A stretch of 64,000 bases of DNA from the NCBI GenBank assembly GCA_023525975.1, contig CM042039.1, positions 18,568,501 to 18,632,500 of the forward strand. The letters are read 5' to 3'. Each line of letters begins with the position of its first letter. Within the stretch, counting starts at the first letter, position 1. Shown here one piece after another: positions 31,879 through 44,855 of this stretch. The notes under the pieces are model-generated. The model did not search any database. It was given only the letters and a program-made list of their open reading frames with translations, and was not told the DNA's origin. Source of the stretch: Smallanthus sonchifolius. Lineage: Eukaryota > Streptophyta > Magnoliopsida > Asterales > Asteraceae. The position numbers were made by a program, and so were the translations under genes.

Positions 31879-34478
31879 TGTCACACCCCAACCGACGGCG
31901 GAAACGTCGGGGCGGGACATGTAGACTGTTCATGAGCACAAGGTTGACTAAATTGAAATATATTAATCATCTAAATTCATTTCAAGTATTCAAGACAAAA
32001 CTAAATCAAACCAAGTACATAAAATAAAATACATAATCCTTTATTAAAATTATCTAGGTCCAAAACTTAGGTGTAGCAAGTCTTGGTCAAAATCACACAT
32101 TAGCACCTGAAACATGAATAAAATAATGTCAACTAAAAGTTGGTGAGCATACACAGGTTTGTATATAGATTACATATAGATTGTAAATAAACAAATCCTT
32201 ACATAACATGATAAAATAACGCATTTATGGAGAGCAGCTATTGTGTAACCAAGTACAATCAAACCTTTGTAACTAGCATGCAAAATTGTGTTGTCGGTAA
32301 CAATCACCCCAATCTGGGTGGGTTTGTCAGACTCAATAGATCTATCATTGTTTACCGTCGGCTTGAATAGTTAATGATTGCACATAAATCGCACACAAAA
32401 GTTAGCACAACTAGCACTTAGGCTTAAAGCTCAAATTGCACACATGAATGTAAAGAGGATTTGTATTTGTGTTGTTTGTGTAAATGTAAACAATAGTATT
32501 GTATAATGTTCGTGTTCCACCCCAAAAAGTGTAAAAGAGTAAAAGGGGCTATGTAATACTCACATGGTTTGAAGGCGTAGCTAACACAAGAGACTAGATA
32601 GTAATACGAGGTCCTTGTAATGCACAACGTTAACTTAGAGTGTAATATGTATCGAAATCAATAGTATGCACAATAGTCTATGTCTAAGTATAAGGTTAAA
32701 TTGGATGTGTGTACAAGGAATTTGAAGTTATAGGTGTTAGTGATTTGTACTTGGATGGTGTTGTATAAAATTAAGGTTTGAGTTTGGAATAACTAAATAA
32801 TAAAACAAAATTATTATTTATTTACTTAGATATAAAAATAATGTAGGTATTAGAGGTAATTAAGTATAACCTAAATAAATGATTTTTGTTTAAATGTAAA
32901 TTAAATAAATAATTGTTACCTTATTTATTTATTTATAAAATATGTAACTTAGTCTTTTAGTTATAAAAATATATTAGATGTTTTATAATAAATATAAATT
33001 TATTTACTTTATTTTCATAAAGATGTTTAAGTAAATGGTGTAAATAATATTTAAGTGTAGGGTTTAACAATAAATATAAATTTAATTTTGTATGTTTTAA
33101 ATAAACAATTTCTATTTATTTATTTTATAAAATCAATTATTTTTATTTAAAAAAAATTAATTTGAAATACTTATTGTTTTTAAATTATGGAAATAATTAT
33201 TCTGTCAAGAATTTTCTCACACACACGACCGTGCCTGGGACAGGGCACGATCGTGCTAGAACCACGGGCGCGACCGTGCTAGTCAGGGACGCAACTGTGT
33301 TGACCAATACAGAGGATATAGCTAAGCTGTCCACTAGGCACGACCGTGTCTAGGCCAGGCACGACCGTGTCTAGGGTTCTGAGGCACGACCAAGTCTAAC
33401 CAAGAGGTATAACCGGGTCTGAGTGTGTGAGGAACGACCGCGCTGGTATTGGCACGACCGTGTCTCATGAAGCACGACCGCGCTAGAAGACTAGCGCGAC
33501 CGTGTCTGTTCCAAAACAGAACGAATTAACTGATTCTTATAATGTTAACGTTGGATTTCATAGGGCTTTCATCGATAGGGTTATTACAAGTCTTTTGGAA
33601 TATATTAATTGTATTTAAAACATGTTCAAAGCAGGGCTCGATTAAATCCATTTTGCACGAAAAATAGATTCTGGTTTGTGATGATTCCCATATTTTAAAC
33701 CCAAATTAGATTAGGGCTTTTGATCTATAGACTAAATCGAAAGTGTGGAAGGTCTCAATTACCCGGAAGAAGGATGAATCGATGGTGTACGGGTAGAATT
33801 AGTTCCGGCGATGACGGGCTTGACCTCTCGCGTCTTCTGCTGCAATTCCGACTAAATCAGCGTGTCCAGAAGCCTTAGAGAGGATCGATAGTATGTTGGC
33901 TTGGGGGAATTGCAAATCAAAATGGTGAATTCGATGGTTTCGTGAGAGGATTAGGCGTTTATGAGATAAATCGACGAAATTGAGTTTATTTGTTGTAATG
34001 GTGATGATTAAAAGGTTTAATTGAGTTCGCTAATGGTGAAAACGTGTAGAACGGTTATGAAATCGAACGTCTCTGTGTTTAAAGGATGCATTTACGTTTC
34101 AATTGATGAGAGGCGCGACCGTGCCCATATTAGGCGCGACCGTGCCATGGCACCGTGCGCGACCGTTCCAAAGCAAGGCGCGCGACCGTGCCATAGCACC
34201 TGGCGCAACCGTGCTAGAACGAGGCGCGACCGTACCTAGTAGGGTTTCTGTTTATTTATTTATAAAATCAGTCCTTGTAAGTTTCAGTATTGACAGGTTT
34301 GTATAAATATGGACTTATGTAGAGTTTTATAGGATATACTCGTGTAAAACTTGTGGACTTGCATTGGAACATAGTATTTAATTGTTAATACAAATAGAAC
34401 AAGTCAGTGTACTAGAATTTGATTTGAAATGTATCACATTGAACCGAAATATAGATAATGAAAATCAGAAATGTTACA
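31879..34478 (-). repeat. 3' LTR of Gypsy-5 (2600 bp)
   Basis: Plus-strand ends are TGTCACACCCC and AAATGTTACA. In element orientation a TATA-like CATATTTATACAAA lies at about 34297-34310, about 170 bp from the LTR start. Iteron clusters occur at 33224-33512 and 34110-34235, and a TTTATTTATTTATAAA-rich block at 32780-33170. Small ORFs within it (for example 33162-33353 and 34021-34239) read through the iterons and are not credible genes. Confidence 0.93.
33224..33512. repeat. GC-rich iteron cluster, 12 copies (Gypsy-5 3' LTR)
   Basis: Twelve copies of a GCACGACCGTGCC-like unit with irregular spacing. Arms GCACG/CGTGC are inverted around AC or AT; copies with AT are perfect palindromes (GCACGATCGTGC). 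A second cluster of six GGCGCGACCGTGCC-like copies lies at 34110-34235, with a period of about 20 bp. Corresponding clusters occur at 41056-41341, 43034-43320, 43918-44030 and 44483-44612. Confidence 0.85.
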
Positions 34479-34489
34479 GTATCCCCATG
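34479..34489 (-). promoter_or_regulatory. Polypurine tract of Gypsy-5
   Basis: The minus strand reads CATGGGGATAC next to the 3' LTR. Confidence 0.85.
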
Positions 34490-34512
34490 TTGAAGGAATT
34501 TCGTCCCAAAAT

Positions 34513-37500
34513 TTAGCTAGTGGAGGCGACGGCATCAATGAAGAGATGGGGGTACTTGAGCTTCATTTGATCCTCTCGTTCCCAAGTAAACTCAAGACCA
34601 CGTTTAGATTCCTAACGAACCTTGACAATGGGAATACGGCTTCTTTTGAGCTGCTTGATCTCACGATCCATGATTTCCACTGGTCTCTCAACGAAGTGCA
34701 TCGTTTCGTCAATGTGCACGTCGTCAAGAGGTATGTGGAGATTCTCATCAGCAAGACATTTCTTCAGATTAGACACATGAAATGTAGGATGCACATTGCC
34801 AAGTGATGGAGGTAAGTCAAGTTTGTAAGCCACTTTCCCAATCATTTCGAGGATCTTAAATGGACCCACATAGCGAGGTGCTAATTTGCCTTTCTTTCCA
34901 AAACGGATCACACCCTTCCATGGAGACACCTTTAGAAGAACAAGGTCACCGACTTGGAATTCCAAGGGTTTTCGTCGTTTGTCGGCATAACTCTTTTGTC
35001 GACTTCTCGCTACTCGAATGTTGTCACGGATTTGTATAATCTTGTCGGATGTTTCTTGAATTAGCTCGGGACCGGTGATTTTTGTTTCACCAATCTCGTT
35101 CCAACAGATAGGAGAACGACACTTGCGACCATAGAGAGCTTCAAATGGAGCCATGTTGATACTCGTGTGGTAGCTATTGTTGTAGGAGAACTCAATTAGG
35201 GATAGATGTGAATCCCAATTGCCACTAAAATCAATTACACAAGCTCTAAGCATATCCTCAAGAGTTTGGATTGTTCGCTCGGTCTGACCATTAGTTTGGG
35301 GATGGTAAGCCGTGCTCAAATCCAAGCGTGTACCAAGAGCAGTTTGGAGAGATTGCCAAAAACAGGAGGTGAACCGAGCATCTCTATCGGAGATTATGTT
35401 TAAGGGAACACCGTGACGGCTCACAATTTCGTCAGTGTAAATTCGGGCTAGTTTCTCAACTCGATAGTCTTCACGGATAGGCAAGAAATGAGCAGATTTG
35501 GTGAGACGGTCAATGATTACCCAAATGCTATCATAACCACTTGAGGTGCGAGGGAGTTTGGTGATGAAATCCATAGCTAAGTTCTCCCATTTCCACACAG
35601 GAATTTTTGGTTGTTCAAGTAAACCAAAAGGACGTTGATGTTCGGCTTTGACTTTGGAGCAAGTTAGACATTTGGCAACATAGAGAGCAATGTCTTTCTT
35701 CATACCGGGCCACCAATATTGTTGGCGAAGATCTTGGTACATTTTATCCGCACCAGGATGAATGGATTAACGAGTCTTGTGAGCCTCGTTCATGAGAAAT
35801 GTACGGAGATCATCGCGATCGAGAACCCAAATACGGTTTAAGTAATAAAGTAAGCCATTGGGTTTTGATTCAAGCTGAAGTTCAACACCACACGACATTT
35901 CCTCGTACATGTTACCCTCGGTGACTGAGACGTGTTGAGCTTCTAAGATGCGATTTTGAATGTCGGTTTGAATTTGGACACATTGAAGCATGACATGGTC
36001 CTTTCGACTCAAAGCGTTGGCTACAACATTCGCTTTGCCGGGATGGTAAAGAATTTCGCAGTCATAGTCGTTAAGGAGTTCAACCCAACGCCGTTGTCTC
36101 ATATTGAGTTCTTTTTGGTTGAAGATATGTTGGAGACTTTTGTGGTCGGTGAACACCACACATTTCGTGCCATAAAGGTAATGTCTCCAAATCTTCAATG
36201 CGAATACGACCGCACCCAACTCGAGATCGTGCGTCGTATAATTCTTCTCGTGAATCTTGAGTTGTCTTGATGCATAAGCGATTACTTTGCCTCGTTGCAT
36301 GAGGACACAACCGAGACCTTGGTTGGAAGCATCACAGTAGACAACTAGATCATCATTCCCATCAGGGAGAGTCAAAATAGGAGCATTGCACAACTTTTGC
36401 TTGAGAGTTTGGAAAGCTTCTTCTTGTTTTGGTCCCCATTCATAAGTTTTACCCTTGTGGGTCAAAACGGTAAGAGGGACAGCAATCTTAGAGAAATTTG
36501 AGATGAAGCGACGATAATATTCCGCAAGACCAAGAAATGAACGAACTTCGGTGGGGGTCTTCAGGGCATTCCAATTCTTAACCGCTTCGATCTTAGCAGG
36601 GTCAACATGAATTCCCTTGTCGTTAATGATATGACCAAGAAATTGAACTTCCTTTAACCAAAATTCACATTTGGAGAATTTGGCATATAATTGTTCCTTC
36701 CTCAAGAGATCCAAAACCAGTCTAAGGTGTTGCTCATGGTCGGATTTAGACTTGGAGTAGATTAAGATATTGTCAATGAAGACGATCACAAATTTATCAA
36801 GGTACGGTTGCACACACGATTCATGAGGTCCATGAAGACCGCGGGTGCATTGGTTAGTCCAAAAGGCATGACCATGAACTCGTAGTGACCATACCTTGTT
36901 CGAAAAACAGTCTTTGGAATATCTTCCTCTTGTACACGGAGTTGATGATAACCAAATCGAATATCAATCTTTGAGAAGTAGGTCGAACCTTGAAGTTAAT
37001 CAAAGAGGTCATCAATTCTAGGCAAGGGATAACTGTTCTTGATGGTAAGCTTGTTGAGTTTGCGGTAGTCAATACACATGCGGAATGATCCATCCTTTTT
37101 TTGACGAATAAGACGGGTGCACCCCATGGTGAATGACTTGGACGAATGAATCCCTTGTCGGAGAGCTCTTGGAGTTGACTTGCAAGTTCTTGCATTTCAG
37201 AAGGTGCAAGACGGTATGGAGCTCTAGTCACGGGGTTAGCTCCGGGCACAAGATCAATGCGAAATTCTACTTGTCGAACGGGTGAAAGACCGGATAGATC
37301 TTCGGGAAATACCTCGGGAAAATCCCGAATGCTGGGAATGTCGTGGATACTCTTCTCTTTGACATCCTTTTGAACAATATGAGCTAAGAAGGCCACGTAC
37401 TTCTTTCGTAGGTACTTTTGGGCGGTAGTGCATGACATTAACTTAAGTCCTTTGCAAGGCTTTTCACCAAAGACTCTTAACGTTTCTCCCAACGGTAGAG

Positions 37501-37830
37501 GTATTCGGATGCACTTCTCGAAACAGATGACTTCGGCATGATGATTTGATAGCCAATCCATGCCTATGATGATATCAAAACTCCCTAGTGGCATTGGTAC
37601 AATATTGATTGGAAATGTTCATTAAGTTCTAGAGAGCAGTCATAGATAACAGACTCAATTGTAAGCAAATCACAATTTTCTATTTCGACAGTGAAGGTTT
37701 TCTCTAATTGGGACCGTGTCTTTGCAAGTAAGGGTTCAAAATTAAGTGACACAAAATTTTTATCGGCACCGGTGTCAAATAAAATGGAGACGTATTGACT
37801 ATTAACAAGGAACGTACCGTTGACCACATC
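34513..37830 (-). pseudogene. pol: Pol pseudogene of Gypsy-5 (PR, RT, RNase H, IN, chromodomain-like tail)
   Basis: Right to left: protease LFDTGADKN (about 37780), RT with DIIIGMDWL linker and CIDYREL region, RNase H (YCDASNQGLG, TDHKSLQH), integrase zinc region (35790-35640), AMDFITKLP, SDRDARF, TNGQTERTIQ, then VEIMDREIKQLK and EFTWERED to KYPHLF, stop at 34513. The RT active site reads FIDN instead of FIDD (Asn codon at 36769-36771), which removes one catalytic Asp. Other breaks are a frameshift after FVKK (near 37100), a frameshift near 36815-36850, a stop near 35768, and a TGG-to-TAG stop in the tail near 34612. It is very close in sequence to Gypsy-3. Confidence 0.92.
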
Positions 37831-39020
37831 ATTCTTGGCTTGAGCTTCATTGGCGTTTATGTTGAAAGCACGCCCACGAGCTCTGCCTTGTCTAGCATTG
37901 ATTAACCTTGGGCACTGATCACGGAAATGATTTGGGTTACCACATTCATAACAAGCGCGTCCATTTTCAATAGCGGGAACACCTTAATTAGCCACTTGGG
38001 GGTTGGTTCGGTTTGGTGGGTTGACTTGGCCTGCAAGTGCTTTGGCTCTACAAACATTGACCGTATGGCCGTATTTCCCACAATGAGTGCAAAGGCGACA
38101 TGGAATGCTTGATGGTGATAGTTGCATGTGGCACAAAGTGGGTAAATTCCAACATATGGCTTTTTGGCTGGTGCTTGAACCATAGGAGCAACTTGGTTAA
38201 CAGGTATAGCAGGAGTGACCATAGCATAGTTTCTAGCCTTTCTTTTCTTATTATTACGAGAGGGTTCAGTTGTGGCTTCCTTGATGTATACGGGAGGAGT
38301 TGTGGTGTCGGGAACTTTCTTGGTGCCTTTTCTAGTCAGAGTACCCGCTTTCACATGGTTGTCGGTTAATGTAGCAGATAAGCGGATAGCATCTTCAAGT
38401 CTTGCGGGATTTCTCCCTAAGACAGTATCTTGGATTTACCTTGGTAATCTACAAATATACTTCTCGATGCAGCGGGACAAAGGTGTGACCATATGGGGCA
38501 CAAGCAGATTCAACTCATGGAACCGAGTTGTATAAGCTAGACTTTCACCACCATCTTGGGCAAGATCCCAAAACTCGGCTTCCAGTTTCTTTACCTCATT
38601 TCGAGGATAAAATTCTTCAGTCATTAGCCTTTTAACCTCATCCCAAGGTAAGGCCATTACTACTTCCACACCTCTATTCCTCTTTTTCCCATTCCACCAC
38701 GTGAGCGCCCGTTTTTGTAAGACACTTGTGGCATGACGAACACGAAGGTTATCGGGGCAGTCACTATTGAGAAAGGTATTCTAAATACTTTCGAACCATT
38801 GAAGAAGTCCCGTAGCTCCTTCGGTACCATAGAACTTAAGAGGATTACATAAGTTGAAGTGTTTGAAGGTGCATTGTGGTGGGTTAGCACCACCACCACC
38901 ATTAGCTCCATGTTTACCATTTGTGGCACCATTAACTTGAGTGAGTTGGGTTACAAGTTGTGCAAGGAAAGCAGCAATGTCGGTGTTGTTGTTGGTCACG
39001 GGAGCACGACGGGGAGGCAT
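37831..39020 (-). pseudogene. gag: Gag pseudogene of Gypsy-5
   Basis: The start at 39020 (MPPRRAPVTNNNTD) is the usual chromovirus Gag beginning. Recognisable blocks are FKHFNLCNPLKFYGTEGATGLLQWFESI (given here as landmarks KFYGTEG and LQWFE, about 38850-38780), ALTWWN (about 38700), PWDEVKRLMTEEFYP and FHELN (38650-38510), a basic KKRKAR stretch (about 38250), and a CCHC region around 38130-37900 that is split by a frameshift. The link to protease (NGTFLVNSQY) is at about 37825. Frameshifts lie near 38775, 38650, 38440 and 38000. The knuckle that is readable in Gypsy-3 is out of frame here. Confidence 0.85.
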
Positions 39021-39691
39021 TCTACAGATTTGCATAAGAAAATATGTAAGAACTTATGAATGTTGTTTGAATTTTAAAAGAATAAGATAAAAATAAAATA
39101 GTAACTCATAGTTTGGATTGTACTCAAATAGTGATAAAATCACTTGAATACTATGACACATTAAGGTTAATTAAACTCATATAATTTTCAAGGAGTCATG
39201 CTTTAGCCTATAAGTAAACACTCATCCTGGGAATTCCCAGGAAAGCATACTTTCCTAGACAGAAAACCCAGAATACAGGTGTCACCCTTCCAGATTGCAC
39301 GTGTCCTCAAATAATTAACAAAGTTTAAAAGCCTTAACGAGGAAATAAAGAAATTTTTATAGATTTTGATCCATGGAGTTTCCACATGCTAAGAGAATGA
39401 TGATAGAGGAGTAGGTAAGAATATTATGAGGTTTTAGGGTATAGGTAGGGATATTGTTTATTTAATTATTATTTAAGTATATCTTAATAAGTCATGAATT
39501 TTAACAAGTAAGGCATCAAAAATGAAATAATAACTAATCATAAAGAACATGTAACACATAGCATGTAACACATAGCATGTAACACATAACATGTAGCACA
39601 TATCACATAATCATGAAGCATGGCATAAGTGGGTGTCCTAAAGTTATAGTTTAGGTCAAGGGTGTCTAATAACCTAGTTCCCTATAACCAA
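39021..39691 (-). other. Leader of Gypsy-5
   Basis: Noncoding stretch between gag and PBS. It contains a short tandem repeat of CATGTAACACATAG (about four copies, 14-15-bp period, 39547-39606). The ORF at 39203-39385 has no recognisable domain. Confidence 0.6.
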
Positions 39692-39704
39692 GGCTCTGAT
39701 ACCA
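39692..39704 (-). promoter_or_regulatory. Primer binding site of Gypsy-5 (tRNA-iMet type)
   Basis: The minus strand reads TGGTATCAGAGCC, three bases inside the 5' LTR. Confidence 0.92.
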
Positions 39705-39707
39705 ATC

Positions 39708-42700
39708 TGTCACACCCCAACCGACGGCGGAAACGTCGGGGCGGGACATATAGACTGTTCATGAGCACAAGGTTGACTAAATTGAAATATATTAATCATC
39801 TAAATTCATTTCAAGTATTCAAGACAAAACCAAATCAAACCAAGTACATAAAATAAAATACATAATCCTTTATTAAAATTATCTACGTCCAAAACTTATG
39901 TGTAGCAAGTTTTGGTCAAAATAACACATTAGCACCTGAAACATAAATAAAATAATGTCAACTAAAAAGTTGGTGAGCATACACAGGTTTGTATATAGAT
40001 AACATATAGATTGTAAATAAACAAATCCTTACATAACATGATAAAATAAGGCATTTATGGAGAGCAGCTATTGTGTAACCAAGTACAATCAAACCTTTGT
40101 AACTAGCATGCAAAATTGTGTTGTCAGTAACAATCACCCCAATCTGGGTGGGTTTGTCAGACTCAATAGATCTATTATTGTTTATCGTCGGCTTGAATAG
40201 TTAATGATTGCACATAAATCGCAAACAAAAGTTAACACACCTAGCACTCAGGCATAAAGCTCAAATTTGCACACACGAATGTAAAGAGGATTTGTACTTG
40301 TGTAGTTTGTGTAAATGTAAGCAATAGTGTTGTATAGTGTTCATGTTCCACCCCAAAAAGTGTAAAAGAGTAAAAGGGGCTATCTAATACTCACATGGTT
40401 TGAAGGCGTAGCTAACACAAGAGACTAGATAATAATACGAGGTCCTTGTAATGCACAACGTTAACCTAGAGTGTAATATGTATCGAAATAAATAGTATGC
40501 ACAATAGTCTATGTCTATGTCTAAGTCTAAGGTTAAATTGGATGTGTGTATAAGGAATTTGAAGTTGTAGGTGTTAGTGGTTTGTACTTGAATGGTGTTG
40601 TATAAAATTAAGGTTTGAGTTTGGAAAAACTAAATAATAAAACAAAATTATTATTTATTTACTTAGTTATAAAAATAATGTAGGTAATTAAGTATAACCT
40701 AAATAAATGATTTTTGTTTAAATGTAAATTAAGTAAATAATTGTTACCTTATTTATTTATTTATTTATAAAATATGTAACTTAGTCATTTAGTTATAAAA
40801 ATGTATTAGATGTTTTATAATAAATATAAATTTCTTTACTTTATTTTCATAAAGATGTTTAAGTAAATGGTGTAAATAATATTTAAGTGTAGGGTTTAAC
40901 AATAAATATAAATTTTATTTTGTAAGTTTTAAATAAACAATTTCTATTTATTTATATTATAAAATTAATTATTTTTATTTAAAAAAAATTAATTTGAAAT
41001 ACTTATTATTTTTAAATTATGGAAATAATTATTCTGTCAAGACTTTTCTCACACACACGATCGTGCCTGGGACAAGGCACGATCGTGCTAGAACCACGGG
41101 CGCGACCGTGCTAGTCAGGGACGCGACCGTGCTGACCAATACAGAGGATATAGCTAAGCTGTCCACTAGGCACGATCGTGTCTGGGCCAGGCACGACCTT
41201 GTCTAGGGTTCTGAGGCACGACCAAGTCTAGCCAAGAGGTATAACCGGGTCTGAGTGTGTGAGGCACGACCGTGCTGGTATTGGCACGACCGTGTCTCAT
41301 GAAGCACGACCGCGCTAGAAGACTAGCGTGACCGTGTCTGTTCCAAAACATAACGAATTGACTGATTCTTATAATGTTAACGTTGGATTTCATAGGGCTT
41401 TCATCGGTAGGGTTATTACGAGTCTTTTGGAATATATTAATTGTATTTAAAACATGTTCAAAGCAGGGTTCGATTAAATCCATTTTGCACGAAAAATAGA
41501 TTCTGATTTGTGATGATTCCCATATTTTAAACCCAAATTAGATTAGGGCTCTTGATCAATAGACTAAATCTAAAGTGTGGAAGGTCTCAATTACCCGGAA
41601 GAAGGATGAATCGACGGTGTACGGGTAGAATGAGTTCCGGCGATGACGGGCTTGACCTCCGGCGTCTTCTGTTGCAAATCCGACTAAATTAGCGTGTCCA
41701 GAAGCCTTAGAGAGGATCGATAGTGTGTTGTGTCACACCCCAACCGACGACGGAATCATCGGGGCGGGACATGTAGACTGTTCATGAGCACAAGGTTGAC
41801 TAAATAATCCAAACACAACAAAATCCAAGAAAGAACATAATTGAAATACATAGAATCCTTTATTCAAATTAACTAAGTCCCAAAGCCTATGTGTAGCATA
41901 TCTTGATCAAATCACACATTAGTACCTGAAACATGAATAAAATAAGGTCAACTAAAAGTTGGTAAGCATACACAGGTTTGTATATAGATAGCATATAGTT
42001 TGTAAATAAACAAATCCTTACATAACATGATAAAATAAGGCATTTATGGAGAGCAGCTATTATGTAACCAAGTACAATCAAACCTTTATAACTAGCATGC
42101 AAAATTGTGTTGTCGGTAACAATCACCCCAATCTGGGTGGGTTTGTCAGACTCAATAGATCTATCATTGTTTACCGTCGGCTTGAATAGTTAATGATTGC
42201 ACAAAAATCGCACACAAAAGTTAGCACAACAAGCACTTAGGCTTAAAGCTCAAATTGCACACATGAATGTAAAGAGGATTTGTATTTGTGTTGTTTGTGT
42301 AAATGTAAACAATAGTATTGTATAATGTTCGTGTTCCACCCCAAAAAGTGTAAAAGAGTAAAAGGGGCTATGTAATACTCACTTGGTTTGAAGACGTAGC
42401 TAACACGAGATACTAGATAGTAACGAGGTCCTTGTAATGCACAACGTTAACCTAGAGTGTAATATGTATTGAATCAATAGTGTGTACAATAGTCGATGTC
42501 TAAGTCTAGGGTTGGATTGGATGTGTGTATAAGGAATTAGAGTTGTGAGTGTTAGTAGTTTGTACTTGAATGATGTTGTATAAAATTAGGGTTTGAGTTT
42601 GAAATAACTAAGTAAATAAATTACATAATTATTATTTATTTACTTGGTTATAAAAATAATGTAGGTATTAGGGGTAATTAAGTATAACCTAAATAAATAA

Positions 42701-44850
42701 TTTTTGTTTAAATGTAAATTAAATAAATAATTGTTACCTTATTTATTTATTTATAAAATATGTAACTTATTCATTTAGTTATAAAAATGTATTGATTGTT
42801 TTATGTTAAATATAAACTTTTCTTACTTTATTTTCATAAAGATGTGTAATTAAGTTGTGTAAATAATATTTAAATGTAGGGTTTAACAATAAATCTAAAT
42901 TAAATTTTGTAAGTTTTAAATAATCAATTTCTATTTATTTTATAAAATCAATTATTTTTATTTAAAAATTAGTTTGAAATACTTATTGTTTTTAAATTGG
43001 AATTAATTATTCTGTCAAAACTTTTCTCACACACACGACCGTGTCTGGAACAGGCACGATTGTGCTAGAACCACGAGCGCGACCGTGCTACTCAGGGACG
43101 CGACCGTGTTGACTAAACAGAATGCATAATTAGGCTGTTCACTAGGCACGATCGTGTCTTGGGCCAGGCACGACTGTGTCTAGGGTTTTGAGGCACGACC
43201 AAATCTAGCCAAGGGCATGACTGGGTCTGAGTGTGTGAGGCACGACCGCGCTGGTATTTGGCGCGACCGTGTCTCATGAAGCACGACCGCGCTAGAATGC
43301 TAGCGCGACCGTGTCTGTTCTAAAACAGCATCAATTTGACTAATTCTTATATTTTTAATGTTGGAATTCATAGGGCTTTCATCTGTAGGGTTATTACGAG
43401 TCTATTGGAATATATTAATTGTATTTAAAACGTGTTCAAAGCAGAGTTCGATTAAAACATGTTGAACGAGAACATAGGTTCGGGTTCGTGATGATTTTCA
43501 TATTGTAAGCCCCAATTAAGTTGGGGCTTTTGATCTATAGACTAAAACGAGTGGGTATGAGGTTTCAATTACCCGGAAGGACGATGAATTGATGGTGTAC
43601 AGTAGAAACGAGTTCCGGCGACGACGGGCTTGAACTCTGGCGTCTTCTGCTGCAATTCTGACTAAACCAGCGTGTCCAGAAGCTTTAGAGAGGATCGATA
43701 GTATGTTGGCTTGGAAGAATTGCAATCAAATTGGTGAATTCGATGATTTCGTGAGAGAATTAGGTGTTTATGAGATAATTCGACGAAATTAAGTTTATTT
43801 GTTGTAATGGTGATGATTAAAGGGTTTAATTGAGTTTGTTAATGACGAAAACGTGTAGAACGGTTATGAAATAGAACGTCCCTATGATTAAAGGTTGCAT
43901 TTACGTTTCAACTGCTGAGAGGCGCGACCGTGCCAAGGCACCGGGCGCGACAGTTCCAAAGCAAGGCACGCGACCGTGCCATAGCACCTGGCACGACCAT
44001 GCTAGAACGAGGCGCGACCGTGCCTATTAGGGTTTCTGGTTATTTATTTATAAAATCAGTCCTTGTAATTTCCGTATTGACAGATTTGTATAAATATGGA
44101 CTTATATATAGTTTAATAGAGTATACTCGTGTAAAATTTGTGGATTTGCATTGGAACATGGTATTTAATTGTTGGTACGAATAGAACAAGTCAGTGTACT
44201 AAATTTGAATTTGAAACGTGTCACATTGAATTGAAATACTGATAATAAAAATCAGAAATGTTACATGTTGGCTTGGGGGAATTGCAAATCAAAATGGTGA
44301 ATTCGATGGTTTCGTGAGAGGATTAGGCGTTTATGAGATAAATCGATGAAATTGAGTTTATTTGTTGTAATGGTGATGATTAAAAGGTTTAATTGAGTTC
44401 GTTAATGGTGAAAACGTGTAGAACGGTTATGAAATCGGACGTCTCTGTGTTTAAAAGCTGCATTTACGTTTCAACTGATGAGAGGCGCGACCGTGCCCAT
44501 ATGAGGCGCGACCGTGCCATGGCACAGGGCGCGACCATTCCAAAGCAAGGCGCTCGACCGTGCCATAACACCTGGCGCGACCATGCCAGAACGAGGCGTG
44601 ACCGTGCCTAGTAGGGTTTCTGTTTATTTATTTATAAAATCAGTCCTTGTAAGTTTCAGTAATGACAGGTTTGTATAAATATGGACTTATGTAGAGTTTT
44701 ATAGGATATACTCGTGTAAAATTTGTGGATTTGCATTGTAACATAGTATTTAATTGTTAATACAAATAGAACAAGTCAGTGTACTAGAATTTGATTTGAA
44801 ATGTGTCACATTGAACCGAAATATAGATAATGAAAATCAGAAATGTTACA
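39708..44850 (-). repeat. 5' LTR of Gypsy-5, split by a solo LTR
   Basis: The LTR halves are 39708-41730 and 44271-44850 (2603 bp together, against 2600 for the 3' LTR). They rejoin at TGTTGGCTTGGGGG exactly as in the uninterrupted 3' LTR (about 33893). Confidence 0.93.
41731..44265 (-). mobile_element. Solo LTR (2535 bp) nested in Gypsy-5 5' LTR
   Basis: Plus-strand ends are TGTCACACCCC and AAATGTTACA, with a perfect TSD TGTTG at 41726-41730 and 44266-44270. It belongs to the same family as Gypsy-5 but is visibly more divergent from it than the Gypsy-5 LTRs are from each other, so it came from a separate copy. It includes iteron clusters at 43034-43320 and 43918-44030. The ORF at 43516-43725 lies in the transcribed part of the LTR and has no domain. 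Confidence 0.93.
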
Positions 44851-44855
44851 GTGAG

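Larger units (their letters stand above)
31879..44850 (-). mobile_element. Gypsy-5: complete Tekay-like chromovirus, minus strand
   Basis: The element has LTRs at both ends (3' LTR 31879-34478; 5' LTR 39708-41730 plus 44271-44850), PPT, gag-pol, leader, PBS and a perfect TSD. Its 5' LTR carries a nested solo LTR of the same family (41731-44265). Length is 12972 bp with the nested LTR and about 10.4 kb without it. In the first 300 bp the two LTRs differ at 8 positions plus one indel, about 3%. Its insertion in Copia-4 gag but not in Copia-6 shows it arrived after the segmental duplication. Gag-pol is defective. Confidence 0.94.

Noticed and set aside
33162..33353. ORFs with repeated HDR/RDRA residues in LTRs (also 18893-19123, 34021-34306, 40994-41206, 43930-44184)
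   Set aside because: The repetitive peptides are translations of the GC-rich iterons in several frames; no start context or family resemblance supports a protein.
43516..43725. Short ORF with Ala/Arg-rich tail, similar to 19200-19472
   Set aside because: Both are homologous LTR positions and are not kept open in the 33660-33900 copy; an untranslated LTR transcript is more likely.
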